DNA from: CAVSNH01 sp963729275
Lineage (GTDB): Bacteria; Actinomycetota; Acidimicrobiia; Acidimicrobiales; RAAP-2
Reading direction: 5' to 3'
DNA length: 64,000 nucleotides
Assembly: GCA_963729275.1 (NCBI GenBank)
Contig: CAVSNH010000013.1
Coordinates: 1,054,001 to 1,118,000, forward strand
Shown: positions 8,326 to 16,727 of the stretch, in pieces
Numbering within the stretch: the first letter of the stretch is position 1
Layout: the number at the start of each line of letters is the position of its first letter
Notes under the pieces: generated by a model
Told to the model about the DNA's origin: nothing
The model's input: only the letters and a program-made list of their open reading frames with translations
Databases searched by the model: none
Position numbers and translations under genes: made by a program

Positions 8326-8885
8326 ATGCGGCCGAGCGTACCGGCCACCGCATCGTGCACCTCGGCCCCGGCCCCGCCCTTTGTCCGCTCGGGAGGATCC
8401 GCCGGCCTGCCATTGCCGGATGCCGGGCCGGCGGACAGCCCACAACCCACCACCGTCATCACGGCCTTGATGGCCGAGAGCGCGGGGGACCAGGCCGGCC
8501 ATTGGACACCGCCTGACCGGCATCCTTTTTGGCTACCGGCGGCCGACTAGACCTCGCCGTTCGCATGTCTTCGGAGGGGATCGACTCAGGTGTCCACATC
8601 GATCGTCTCGCTCCTGGCGCGGGTCTCGACACCCGATGGATTCGACCCTCTCACGGGGATGCGATTGACCCACGTCGGCCGATGCCTGGAGGTGGAATGG
8701 CTGTGAGCTTGGGGTGTCCAAGGGAGCTGCCGATCCGCTCACGCCAATGGGCCGCCTGAAGATCCGACGCGCGGGGCCTTCTAATGGCACCGACGCCTCA
8801 TCCATCAATCTGGCGAATGAGGACAAATGAGAAGGAATCAGGACGGCAAGTTGCCCAAAATCCTTCCGAGTGAAAGGCTCAGGGC
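8326..8885. other. 560-bp intergenic region between divergent purL and the 8886 gene
   Basis: No convincing gene, tRNA or terminator was seen. Short open frames here lack codon logic and ribosome sites. The region must contain the purL promoter (leftwards) and the promoter of the 8886 gene (rightwards), but no clear -35/-10 pair stood out. Confidence 0.55.
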
Positions 8886-9317
8886 ATGTCCCCGAACACA
8901 GTGACGAAATCCCGTAAGAAGACGCAGATGTCCGAGTCTCACAAGGCGGCACTGGCCAAAGGCCGAGAAGAGGGGCGGATCGTGCGCCAGTACCTCGAGG
9001 CGCTGGAGTCGACCAAGCCACGGCGGGGCCGGAAGCGGACGCCGGACTCGATACGTCGCCGGCTCACCACCATCGAGACCAGCATGCCGACGGCCGACCC
9101 GCTGACGCGCCTCCACCTGGTGGAGGAGAAGCAGCGTCTCCAGTCAGAGCTGGCCCACACTGGCGACAAGGTCGACATCGGCGCCCTCGAGAAGGCGTTC
9201 GTCAAGGTCGCCCGCCCCTACGGCGAGCGCAAAGGCATCTCCTACTCAGCATGGCGGACCGTTGGCGTGAGCGCCTCCGTCCTCCAGAACGCCAAGATCC
9301 CTCGGACCCGCAGCTGA
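8886..9317 (+). CDS. Conserved small basic protein of unknown function
   Basis: The product is 143 residues, highly charged and basic, with helical heptad-like content (LHLVEEKQRLQSELAH). The segment GRKRTPDSIRRRL, preceded by MSESHKAALAKGREEGR, and the C-terminal ERKGISYSAWRTVGVSASVLQNA resemble a conserved actinobacterial hypothetical family whose C-terminus looks like a small helix-turn-helix. Nucleic-acid binding is a guess from charge and this pattern. The start could instead be the ATG at 8928, where conservation seems to begin. The stop is only 9 bp from the purQ stop (convergent). No function should be assigned. Confidence 0.75.
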   Translation: MSPNTVTKSRKKTQMSESHKAALAKGREEGRIVRQYLEALESTKPRRGRKRTPDSIRRRLTTIETSMPTADPLTRLHLVEEKQRLQSELAHTGDKVDIGALEKAFVKVARPYGERKGISYSAWRTVGVSASVLQNAKIPRTRS

Positions 9318-9326
9318 GCGGACGGT

Positions 9327-10019
9327 TCAGGCGGCCCCGACGTCGGTTGCGGCCCCGGCACCGACGGACGCCAGCAACGCGCCGAGCAGCACGTTGCCGT
9401 CGGCCGATCCCAGCAGCGGGTCCGACGCCCGCTCCGGGTGGGGCATGAGGCCGACAATGTTTCCGGCCTCGTTGCACACCCCGGCGATGTCGTCAACCGA
9501 TCCATTGGGGTTGTCCACGTAGCGCAGCACCACGCGTCCGTCGGCCCGTAGCGCCGCCGCGGTGGCGTCGTCGCAGGTGTAGTTGCCCTCGAAGTGGTTG
9601 ACCGGGATGCGCAGCTCGGTGCCGACGGAGACCCCGTCGGTGAGGACCGAACCGGTCGACTCCACCCGCACCGTGACCGTGGCGCACAGGAACCGCAGGC
9701 CGCGGTTCTTCTGCAGGGCTCCTGGCAGGAGGCCGGCCTCGCACAGGACCTGGAAGCCGTTGCAGATCCCGACCACCGGACCCCCGTCGGCGGCGAAACG
9801 GCCCACGGCCTCCATGACCGGGGAGAACCGGGCAATGGCCCCGGGGCGCACGTAGTCCCCGTGGGCGAACCCTCCGGGAAGGACCAGGGCGTCGTAACCG
9901 GACACCGAGGTCGCACCGTGCCAGACGAGCCCGGCATCGGCCCCCAGGCGGGAAAGAGCCAGGACGGCGTCGTGCTCGCAGTTCGATCCCGGGAAGACGA
10001 CGACACCGACGCGGGCCAT
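9327..10019 (-). CDS. purQ: Phosphoribosylformylglycinamidine synthase, glutaminase subunit
   Basis: It supplies ammonia from glutamine to PurL. The 230-residue class I (triad) amidotransferase has the nucleophile Cys86 in GICNGFQ and the His194/Glu196 pair in MPHPE. The oxyanion region LPGGFAHGDY is also present. It is the last gene of the purA-D-B-C-S-Q operon, 55 bp after purS. The C-terminal tail is Ala-rich and unconserved. Confidence 0.95.
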   Translation of the reverse strand: MARVGVVVFPGSNCEHDAVLALSRLGADAGLVWHGATSVSGYDALVLPGGFAHGDYVRPGAIARFSPVMEAVGRFAADGGPVVGICNGFQVLCEAGLLPGALQKNRGLRFLCATVTVRVESTGSVLTDGVSVGTELRIPVNHFEGNYTCDDATAAALRADGRVVLRYVDNPNGSVDDIAGVCNEAGNIVGLMPHPERASDPLLGSADGNVLLGALLASVGAGAATDVGAA

Positions 10020-10074
10020 CAGGCGCCGTCCGCCGGCACATGAGTCCGACGTCGTCCGGTCACTTGTCGTCCGG

Positions 10075-10344
10075 TCACCCGGGGCCGCCGCCCTGCACGG
10101 TCACCGACGACTCCTCGATGACCGGATTGGCCAGCAGGCGATCGGCCAGCAGGCGGGCTCGGGACAGCGCCTCCTCCCGGTTGTCGGCATCGACGTCGAA
10201 GCGGAACGACTTGCCGGCCCGCACGCCACTCACCCCGCTCACCCCGAGCGCGGGCAGGGCCCGCTCGATGGTCGCGCCCTGGGGGTCGGCGATCCCGTGG
10301 CGCAGCTGCACTTCCACCGTCACCGAGAACCGGGCGGGCGGCAT
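10075..10344 (-). CDS. purS: Phosphoribosylformylglycinamidine synthase, PurS subunit
   Basis: This small 89-residue bridging subunit dimerises and joins PurL to PurQ. The sequence has the PurS order: a VEVQLRHGIADPQGATIERAL N-terminal strand and helix, VRAGKSFRFDVD, then a helix ending in LLANPVIEESSV. It lies 3 bp downstream of the purC stop. Confidence 0.93.
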   Translation of the reverse strand: MPPARFSVTVEVQLRHGIADPQGATIERALPALGVSGVSGVRAGKSFRFDVDADNREEALSRARLLADRLLANPVIEESSVTVQGGGPG

Positions 10345-10347
10345 CCC

Positions 10348-11259
10348 TCAGGACCCGTACCAGTCGGCCAGCTGGCGACCACAGACTCGCTCGTAGGCGT
10401 CGACGTAGCGGCGCGAGGTGGCGACAACGATCTCGTCGGGGAGGGCCGGCGGCGGCGGCTTCTTGTCCCAGGGCTGCTTCTCCAGCCAGTCGCGCAGCGG
10501 CTGCTTGTCGAAGGACGGCGGGTTGGTGCCCGGCGCGCAGTCGTCGGCCGGCCAGAACCGGGAAGAGTCGGGGGTCAGCACCTCGTCGCACAGGGACAAG
10601 GCCCCGTCGATGTAGCCGAGCTCGAACTTCGTGTCACAGATGATGATGCCCTGCTCCTCGGCCCGGGCCGCCGCCCGGTTGTAGGCGGCGAGGCACAGCT
10701 CGGCGGCCGCCTCCGCCGCCCGGCGGCCGGCCAGTTCGGCCGCCTCTTCCATGCCGATGTTGACGTCGTGGCCGTCGGGCCCCGGGGCCTTGGTGGATGG
10801 AGTGAAGATGGGCTCGGGCAGCCGTTCGGCGTGGCGCAGGCCCTTGGGCATGGATACTCCGTGAACCGTGCCGTCACGCTCGTATTCCTTGTAGGCCGAA
10901 CCGGCCAGGTAGCCGCGGACGATGCACTCGATGGGCAGCATCTCGGCCCGGCGCACGAGCATCGAACGGCCGGCCAGCGCCCCGAGCCCGCCGGGCAGGG
11001 CGGCCGCCCCCTCGGGGAACTCAGCCACATCGGCGGTGAGGAGATGGTTCGGGGCCAGGTCAGAGAGCGCCTCCAGCCAGTAGGCGGTCATGGCCGTGAG
11101 TACCCGACCCTTGTCGGGGATGGGCTCGTCCATGATCACGTCGAAGGCGGACATGCGGTCGGAGGCGACCATCAACAGACGATCGTCGCCGGCGTCGTAG
11201 AGCTCCCGGACCTTGCCCGTTCGGACGAGGGTCAGCGGTTCGTGGTGGGTTGCCGTCAT
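10348..11259 (-). CDS. purC: Phosphoribosylaminoimidazole-succinocarboxamide synthase (SAICAR synthetase)
   Basis: It joins aspartate to CAIR using ATP. The 303-residue length fits the monofunctional enzyme. Visible motifs are the nucleotide-binding GKVRELYDAGDDRLLMVASDRMSAFD at the N-terminus (cited as the short segments KVRELYD and SDRMSAFD), VRGYLAGSAYKEY, and DTKFELG in the C-terminal half. The ATG overlaps the purB stop (ATGA). Confidence 0.95.
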   Translation of the reverse strand: MTATHHEPLTLVRTGKVRELYDAGDDRLLMVASDRMSAFDVIMDEPIPDKGRVLTAMTAYWLEALSDLAPNHLLTADVAEFPEGAAALPGGLGALAGRSMLVRRAEMLPIECIVRGYLAGSAYKEYERDGTVHGVSMPKGLRHAERLPEPIFTPSTKAPGPDGHDVNIGMEEAAELAGRRAAEAAAELCLAAYNRAAARAEEQGIIICDTKFELGYIDGALSLCDEVLTPDSSRFWPADDCAPGTNPPSFDKQPLRDWLEKQPWDKKPPPPALPDEIVVATSRRYVDAYERVCGRQLADWYGS

Positions 11260-12566
11260 GGTGCGAGCTCCTCCAAAGCGTCGGTGAACCGGTGCACGTG
11301 GCGCAGCGTACGCGCCAGGTCGAAGGCTTCGTCGAGCTCGGCGGCAGACAGCGTGACCTCCTCATCCTCCTCCAGCACCGACCGGAACGCCCGCCGCTCC
11401 TCGGAGGCGCGTCGGGCGTCGCGTTGGACGATGCGGTAGGCGTCGTCCCGGGACAGCCCGCCCGCCACCAGGGCGAGGAGCACCGACTGGCTGAAGACGA
11501 GGCCGAAGCTGCCGCCGGTGAGCGTCTCTTTGGCCCGTTCGGGATGGAGCACGAGACCTTCCACGAGATAGGCGGCCTTCTCCAGCACATAGAGGGCGAG
11601 CATGCTGGCGTCGGGCAGGACGATCCGCTCGACCGAGCTGTGGGAGATGTCCCGCTCGTGCCAGAGGGCCACGTCCTCGAGGCCGCTCACCAGGTAGCCG
11701 CGCAGAACCCGAGCGAGCCCGCACAGGCGCTCGGCCAAGACCGGGTTGCGCTTGTGGGGCATGGCCGAGCTGCCCTTCTGGCCGGGCTTGAACGGCTCCT
11801 CGACCTCGCCGACCTCGCTGCGGGCCAGGAGGCGGACCTCGGTGGCGATGGCCTCGACGGTGGCGCCGACCGAGGCGCAGGCCCAGAGGTACTCGGCGTG
11901 CCGGTCACGCGCCACCACCTGGGTGGCCGGTATCGGGACGAGGCCCAGAGCCCGGCAGACGTGAGCCTCGACCCGAGGGTCGATGTTCGAATAGGTCCCC
12001 ACGGCTCCCGACAACTTCCCCACCGCCACCCTCACCCGGGCCGCCTCGAGGCGCTGGCGGTCGCGATCGGCCTGGAGGGCCCACAGGGCGAACTTGGTGC
12101 CGTAGGTGCTCGGTTCGGCGTGCATGCCGTGGGTGCGGCCCACGATGGGGAGGTCGATGCTCTCGGTGGCCCGCTGCCTGCACGCCGCCACCAGCCGCCT
12201 CGACGCCACCAACAACTGGTCGGCGGCCCGGGTGAGGGTGGCGCAGAGGGCGGTGTCGACCACGTCGGAGGAGGTGAGCCCGTAGTGGATCCACGAGCCT
12301 TCGGGCTGGCCGATGGCAGCCTGGACGACGTCGACGAAGGCGGCCACGTCGTGGTCGGTCGCCAGCTCCCGTTCGGCCACGGCCTCGACGAAGGCGGCGT
12401 CGACCTTGGGTGCCCGGCTGCGACAGGCCTCCGCCGCCGAACGCGGCACCTCCCCGATGTCGGCCCACCCCTCGGTGGCCAGCAGCTCGACTTCGAGCCA
12501 GCCAGCCAAGCGCGCCTCGTCGGTGAACAGCGCGGCCATGGCCGGTGGCGAGTAGCGCGGGATCAT
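11256..12566 (-). CDS. purB: Adenylosuccinate lyase
   Basis: It removes fumarate from SAICAR and from adenylosuccinate. The ATG at 12566 gives MIPRYSPPAM and 436 residues, matching the family; the frame stays open upstream only through the purD 3' end. The fumarase/aspartase signature SSAMPHKRNP is intact, as are TSSDVVDTA and GRTHGMHAEP, which carries a catalytic His. The start overlaps the purD TGA and the stop overlaps the purC ATG, so translation is coupled. Confidence 0.95.
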   Translation of the reverse strand: MIPRYSPPAMAALFTDEARLAGWLEVELLATEGWADIGEVPRSAAEACRSRAPKVDAAFVEAVAERELATDHDVAAFVDVVQAAIGQPEGSWIHYGLTSSDVVDTALCATLTRAADQLLVASRRLVAACRQRATESIDLPIVGRTHGMHAEPSTYGTKFALWALQADRDRQRLEAARVRVAVGKLSGAVGTYSNIDPRVEAHVCRALGLVPIPATQVVARDRHAEYLWACASVGATVEAIATEVRLLARSEVGEVEEPFKPGQKGSSAMPHKRNPVLAERLCGLARVLRGYLVSGLEDVALWHERDISHSSVERIVLPDASMLALYVLEKAAYLVEGLVLHPERAKETLTGGSFGLVFSQSVLLALVAGGLSRDDAYRIVQRDARRASEERRAFRSVLEEDEEVTLSAAELDEAFDLARTLRHVHRFTDALEELAP

Positions 12567-13921
12567 GGCGCAACCACCCACGCCCCCGTCGCCGTCGCCG
12601 TCGCCGCCGCCGCCGTCGCCGGTTCGGTAGCGGCCAGGGCAATGTCGGTCCGGTAGCGGGCACCGGGCCACCGGATGGACCCCACGCCGGCGTAGGCACG
12701 ACGGCGAGCCTCGACCAATGTCGGCCCGACACCGGTCACGCCGAGGACCCGCCCCCCGGCCGTCACCAAACGGCCGGCGTCAAGGCCGGTGCCGGCGTGG
12801 AAGACCGTGACCCCGTCCAAGGACTGCGCCTCGGGCACGCCGCTGATGGGGTCACCCCGCCGCGGCGACCCCGGATAGCCCTCGGCGGCCATGACCACAC
12901 ACACCGCTGCCTGGTCTCTGATGGTGGGCACGGTGCGCAGGTCGCCAGACGCCACCTGGGCCAGGGTGGCCGTCAGGTCGCCGACGAAGCGGGGCAGGAC
13001 GACCTGGGTCTCGGGGTCGCCGAAGCGCACGTTGAACTCGAGCACCTTCGGTCCCGAGGCGGTGAGCATGAGGCCGGCGTAGAGCACCCCGCGGTAGTCG
13101 ATGCCGCGGCGGCGGAGCTCGGCCACGAGGGGGGCCACAGTCACCTCGGCCAGCGCCTCGGCCCCGGCGTCCTCCACGAAGGGCACCGGCGAGTAGGCGC
13201 CCATGCCCCCGGTGTTGGGCCCGGTGTCGCCGTCGCCCACCCGCTTGAAGTCCTGGGCCGGCGCCAGCGCGGCGATGCGGCTCCCGTCACACAGCACGAG
13301 CAAGGAGCACTCGACGCCGGTGAGCCCTTCCTCGACCACGATGCGCCGCCCAGCAGCGCCGAAGGCCCGGCCCGAGAGCTTGGCCTCGATGTCGGCCTCC
13401 GCCTCGGCCCGCGACGACGTGACGAGGACGCCCTTGCCGGCAGCCAGCCCGTCGGTCTTGATGACCCAGGGGCCAGGCTGGTCACGCAGATAGGAGCGGG
13501 CCGGTCCCGGTTCGTCGAAGACCTCGAAATGAGCAGTGGGGACCCCGGCCGCGGCCAGCACTTCCTTCATGAACGCCTTTGACCCCTCGAGGCGGGCGCC
13601 GTCGGCTCCGGGGCCGAACACCAGCCGGCCCTCGGCCCGCAGGCGGTCGGCCAGGCCGTCGACCAACGGGGCCTCGGGACCGATAACGAAGAGGTCGGCG
13701 TCCATCCGGGCAATGGCGCCGGCGTCGTCCACCGAGCCGGCCACCGATTCGAGGGTGTGCCCCTCCGGCGTCCGCCCCTCGATCCCCGGGTTACCAGGAA
13801 TGACGACCACGTCCGCCGTCCGCCCGAGGGCGAGGGCGAGGGCGTGCTCACGGCCGCCCGACCCCACCACGCATGCCCGGCGGATGGTCCCCGCCGGTGT
13901 CCCGCCGTCGCCGCCGCTCAT
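12563..13921 (-). CDS. purD: Phosphoribosylamine-glycine ligase (GAR synthetase)
   Basis: This ATP-grasp enzyme joins glycine to phosphoribosylamine. It has the N-terminal VVGSGGREHALA, the ATP-grasp strand VIKTDGLAAGKGV, TGGMGAYSPVP and the metal/ATP site LEFNVRFGDPETQ. At 452 residues it is slightly longer than usual. The extra length is a C-terminal Ala/Thr tail (ATAAAATATATG) encoded by a GTCGCC-type hexamer tract near 12586-12620. The ATG overlaps the purA stop by 4 bp. Confidence 0.95.
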   Translation of the reverse strand: MSGGDGGTPAGTIRRACVVGSGGREHALALALGRTADVVVIPGNPGIEGRTPEGHTLESVAGSVDDAGAIARMDADLFVIGPEAPLVDGLADRLRAEGRLVFGPGADGARLEGSKAFMKEVLAAAGVPTAHFEVFDEPGPARSYLRDQPGPWVIKTDGLAAGKGVLVTSSRAEAEADIEAKLSGRAFGAAGRRIVVEEGLTGVECSLLVLCDGSRIAALAPAQDFKRVGDGDTGPNTGGMGAYSPVPFVEDAGAEALAEVTVAPLVAELRRRGIDYRGVLYAGLMLTASGPKVLEFNVRFGDPETQVVLPRFVGDLTATLAQVASGDLRTVPTIRDQAAVCVVMAAEGYPGSPRRGDPISGVPEAQSLDGVTVFHAGTGLDAGRLVTAGGRVLGVTGVGPTLVEARRRAYAGVGSIRWPGARYRTDIALAATEPATAAAATATATGAWVVAP

Positions 13922-15198
13922 GCGGCGAAGTGCACGTACTGCTCGCGACCGGGACCAACCCCCACCAGACGCACGGGGACCCCGATCTGCTCGGCCAAGA
14001 AACGCACGTAGTCGCGGGCCGCCTGCGGCAGGTCACCGAGCTCGGTGGCTTCCGAGATGTCGGTCCGCCACCCGGGCAGCTCCTCGTAGATGGGAGTGAT
14101 CCGGTGGAGCACCGACTGGTGGTAGGGGAGATAGGAGAAGCGCTCCCCGTCGAGCTCGTAGGCGGTACACACCTTGACCGTGTCGAAGGCGCCGAGCACG
14201 TCGAGCTTGGTCAGGGCAACCTCGGAGAGCGAGTTGAGGCGTACCGCTTGGCGCAGCATGACCGTGTCGAACCAACCGGGCCGGCGTCGCCGTCCCGTGT
14301 TGACCCCGTACTCGTGGCCGAGCTCGACGAGCGTGTCACCCACCTCGTCGGTGAGCTCGGTCGGGAACGGGCCGCTGCCCACCCGGGTCACGTACGCCTT
14401 GGCAATGCCCACCACGTCGCTGATGTAGCGCGGGCCGATCCCGGCGCCTGTACAGGCACCACCGGCCACGGGGTTGGACGAGGTCACGAAGGGATAGGTG
14501 CCGTGGTCGAGATCGAGGAAGGTGGCCTGGGCTCCCTCGAGCAGGACATGGGCTCCGCGGTCGAGAGCCTCGTGGACCAGGCCCACGGTATCGGCCACCA
14601 TCGGCTCGATCCGGGGAGCGAGCTCGTCGAGGTAGCGGCGGCAGATGTCGTCAGCCGAGATGGGCAACCGGTTGTACACCTTGGCCAGGACGGCGTTCTT
14701 CTCCTTCAGGACGACGTCGAGCTTCTGGCGGAAGATCTTGGCGTCGAAGAGGTCCTGGACCCGCAGGCCGACCCGTGACGACTTGTCGGCGTAGGCCGGC
14801 CCGATGCCGCGTTTCGTCGTGCCCAGATTGTTCTTGCCCAAGTAGCGCTCGGTGAGGCGGTCGAGCTCCTGGTGGTAGGGCATGACCAGATGGGCGTTGC
14901 CCGACACCACGAGTCGCGAGGTATCGACGCCCTTTTGGGTCAGTGTGTCGAGCTCGTCCAGGAGCACCGTGGGATCGACGACCACCCCGTTGCCGATGAC
15001 CGGCGTGATGTGGTCGTAGAGGATGCCGCTCGGCACGAGCTGGAGGGCGAAGACCTCGCCATTGACCACGATGGTGTGGCCGGCGTTGTGGCCGCCCTGG
15101 TAGCGGACGACCATCTCCATCTCCTTGGCCAGGAGATCCGACAGCTTGCCCTTGCCCTCGTCGCCCCACTGGGTCCCGACGACCACGGTTGCGGGCAC
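13918..15198 (-). CDS. purA: Adenylosuccinate synthetase
   Basis: It condenses IMP and aspartate with GTP, the first step to AMP. The 426-residue length is normal. The P-loop-like GDEGKGK (about 12-18), GGHNAGHT, the GTTKRGIGPAY loop and the late GRRRRPGWFD segment are all intact. The start is GTG 15198, preceded by GGAGGAG at a good distance. It heads the six-gene operon purA-D-B-C-S-Q, an unusual arrangement that puts the AMP-branch gene first. Confidence 0.96.
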   Translation of the reverse strand: MPATVVVGTQWGDEGKGKLSDLLAKEMEMVVRYQGGHNAGHTIVVNGEVFALQLVPSGILYDHITPVIGNGVVVDPTVLLDELDTLTQKGVDTSRLVVSGNAHLVMPYHQELDRLTERYLGKNNLGTTKRGIGPAYADKSSRVGLRVQDLFDAKIFRQKLDVVLKEKNAVLAKVYNRLPISADDICRRYLDELAPRIEPMVADTVGLVHEALDRGAHVLLEGAQATFLDLDHGTYPFVTSSNPVAGGACTGAGIGPRYISDVVGIAKAYVTRVGSGPFPTELTDEVGDTLVELGHEYGVNTGRRRRPGWFDTVMLRQAVRLNSLSEVALTKLDVLGAFDTVKVCTAYELDGERFSYLPYHQSVLHRITPIYEELPGWRTDISEATELGDLPQAARDYVRFLAEQIGVPVRLVGVGPGREQYVHFAA

Positions 15199-15328
15199 GC
15201 GTCACTCCTCCGTCATGAAGCGGATTACGCACCAATGTACCCCGCCCCGTGGGAGGGCCCGCAGGGGCCGGAGTTTGCCACCCCAGCCCGTGGCACTCAT
15301 GCCCACTTCTGGCGGCTTGCCCCTCCGA

Positions 15329-16255
15329 TCAGAGGTCGGCTTCGACGAAGAGGGCCATCTCCGACTCGCCGGTCGGGTTGGGGTGGACCGATATCCCGCC
15401 TCCGCTCGGAATGATCGGGTTCACCCATCGCACGTTGGCCGACTTACAGGCGTCGTGCCCGATGGATGGGGTGAAGGTGTTCACGAAGGTGGCGCCGTTG
15501 GCCGCCGCCTGGGCGGCAAGCATCGAGTTGAGCTGCTCCTCCACCCCGTTCAGGTAGGCGGTGTCCCCGGTCGTGAGCGGGATCGTGGGATAGCAGTTCC
15601 CGCTCTGGGGCAGGATGTCCGGGTAGCCGACCATCAGTACCTTCGCCCCCGGTGCGAGGGCGTGGATCCCCTGGAGCACGCCGTCGATGGTGGGCGCGTC
15701 GCTCGTGATGTCGTTGGACCATGTGTTGCCGTAGACGGCCTTGCACGGCGCGCCGATGTTGAGGAAATCACCGACATCCAAGAGCGCGCAGTCGACGAGG
15801 GCGCTCACGAAGAGGTCGTTGTCGTTGCCGCCGATGCCCACGGTTACCACGTTGGTGGAGCTGGAGAGGGCGTTGAACTGCGGAGTCACACCGGGGTACT
15901 GCGAGGTGGTCATGTCGCCCGAGGTGGCCCCCGAGCAACTCACGTCGGTGAGGTTGTAGCCCTCGGCCGACGCCACCAGGTGTGGATAGTTCAGCGTCGT
16001 CTGCAGGCAGAGCGGCGAGATGCCCGGCGACAACGGCAGAATGCCGGCACCCGCCGTATAGGAGTCACCCAGCGACACGTAGTTCAATGATGCCGGTGCG
16101 GCCGGGCCACCGGTGGCGACCAGGGTCACCGTTGCCACCAGCATCGCCGCTACGGCCACGATGGTCAGCGCGGCCAGCCGAACGACAGGCCGGCTCCCGA
16201 AGCCCGCTGGTTGACGGCGTCGAAGGCCTACTCGACCGTTCATGAGGATCTCCAT
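15329..16255 (-). CDS. Secreted SGNH/GDSL hydrolase (lipase or esterase)
   Basis: This 308-residue protein has an N-terminal signal or anchor helix (about 27-47) after an Arg-rich stretch, so it is probably exported. The SGNH blocks are visible: GDSYTAG with nucleophile Ser65, the Gly of SCSGATSG, GIGGND, and the catalytic His291 in HPNPTG. The Asp usually three residues before that His is absent (Ile there), as in esterases that use a Ser-His dyad. Cys residues are numerous and probably form disulphides. Start could be Met1 or Met5. The substrate is unknown. It lies upstream of purA on the same strand. Confidence 0.85.
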   Translation of the reverse strand: MEILMNGRVGLRRRQPAGFGSRPVVRLAALTIVAVAAMLVATVTLVATGGPAAPASLNYVSLGDSYTAGAGILPLSPGISPLCLQTTLNYPHLVASAEGYNLTDVSCSGATSGDMTTSQYPGVTPQFNALSSSTNVVTVGIGGNDNDLFVSALVDCALLDVGDFLNIGAPCKAVYGNTWSNDITSDAPTIDGVLQGIHALAPGAKVLMVGYPDILPQSGNCYPTIPLTTGDTAYLNGVEEQLNSMLAAQAAANGATFVNTFTPSIGHDACKSANVRWVNPIIPSGGGISVHPNPTGESEMALFVEADL

Positions 16256-16727
16256 CCTTGGTCGCCGGGTTTCTCGGCGACGTTCATGTCAGTGGGCCGC
16301 CGGGTCGGTCAGAGCCCCGACGTGCCCCGTTCCGCGTTGATTGAAACACGTGGACCGCCGAGAGTGTCAACGTTCGCTTACGGGTGGCGATGGCCGGGGG
16401 ATATCCGTCGTTGGAGGTGGTCCGAAGAGGCCAAGGCCGGCCTGCTCTCGCCGTTCCTGAGGAGGCGAAGGCACTTTTTTTTTACCGACCCTCGAATTTG
16501 TCAGCCTAAGCTGACGACTGTCAGCCTAATCTGACAAATTCGGCCTTTTCGAAAAAAAAATCTACGGAGCGCCTTCTGCTGAGGCGGCCGACGCCGCACG
16601 CCCGCCTTGCGTTTCATCGGCACACTCCGGCCCTGACTTGAGCAGAAATTCGAGAAATTCCACCCCTCGCGGAAATCCCTGGTCAGGTCCCCTTTCGGGT
16701 TGCGACACCCCGACGGGATGGCGCCGT
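16256..16727. other. 472-bp intergenic region between clpB and the SGNH hydrolase
   Basis: No gene is supported. The centre holds a symmetric palindrome with T9 and A9 borders (16475-16560). Beyond it an imperfect inverted repeat can be followed outward: CCTGAGGAGGCGAAGGC at 16456-16472 against the complement of GCCTTCTGCTGAGG at 16571-16584. The right part (16640-16727) is ordinary GC-rich sequence downstream of clpB. The SGNH promoter should lie between 16256 and about 16400, but no clear consensus was found. Confidence 0.65.
16475..16560. repeat. Symmetric palindrome with T9/A9 borders and two tandem 20-bp operator-like repeats
   Basis: The order is T9 (16475-16483), 9 nt, a 12-bp arm CGAATTTGTCAG (16493-16504), a 26-nt centre, the complementary arm CTGACAAATTCG (16531-16542), 9 nt, and A9 (16552-16560). 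The centre contains GCTGAC-GACT-GTCAGC. The same bases also read as two 20-bp direct repeats, each TGTCAG-N6-CTGAC (16499-16518 and 16519-16538). T precedes and A follows the stem on both strands, so it is not an intrinsic terminator. Confidence 0.8.

Noticed and set aside
16475..16560. Intrinsic terminator
   Set aside because: On both strands the T-run precedes the stem and the A-run follows it, the reverse of what is needed.
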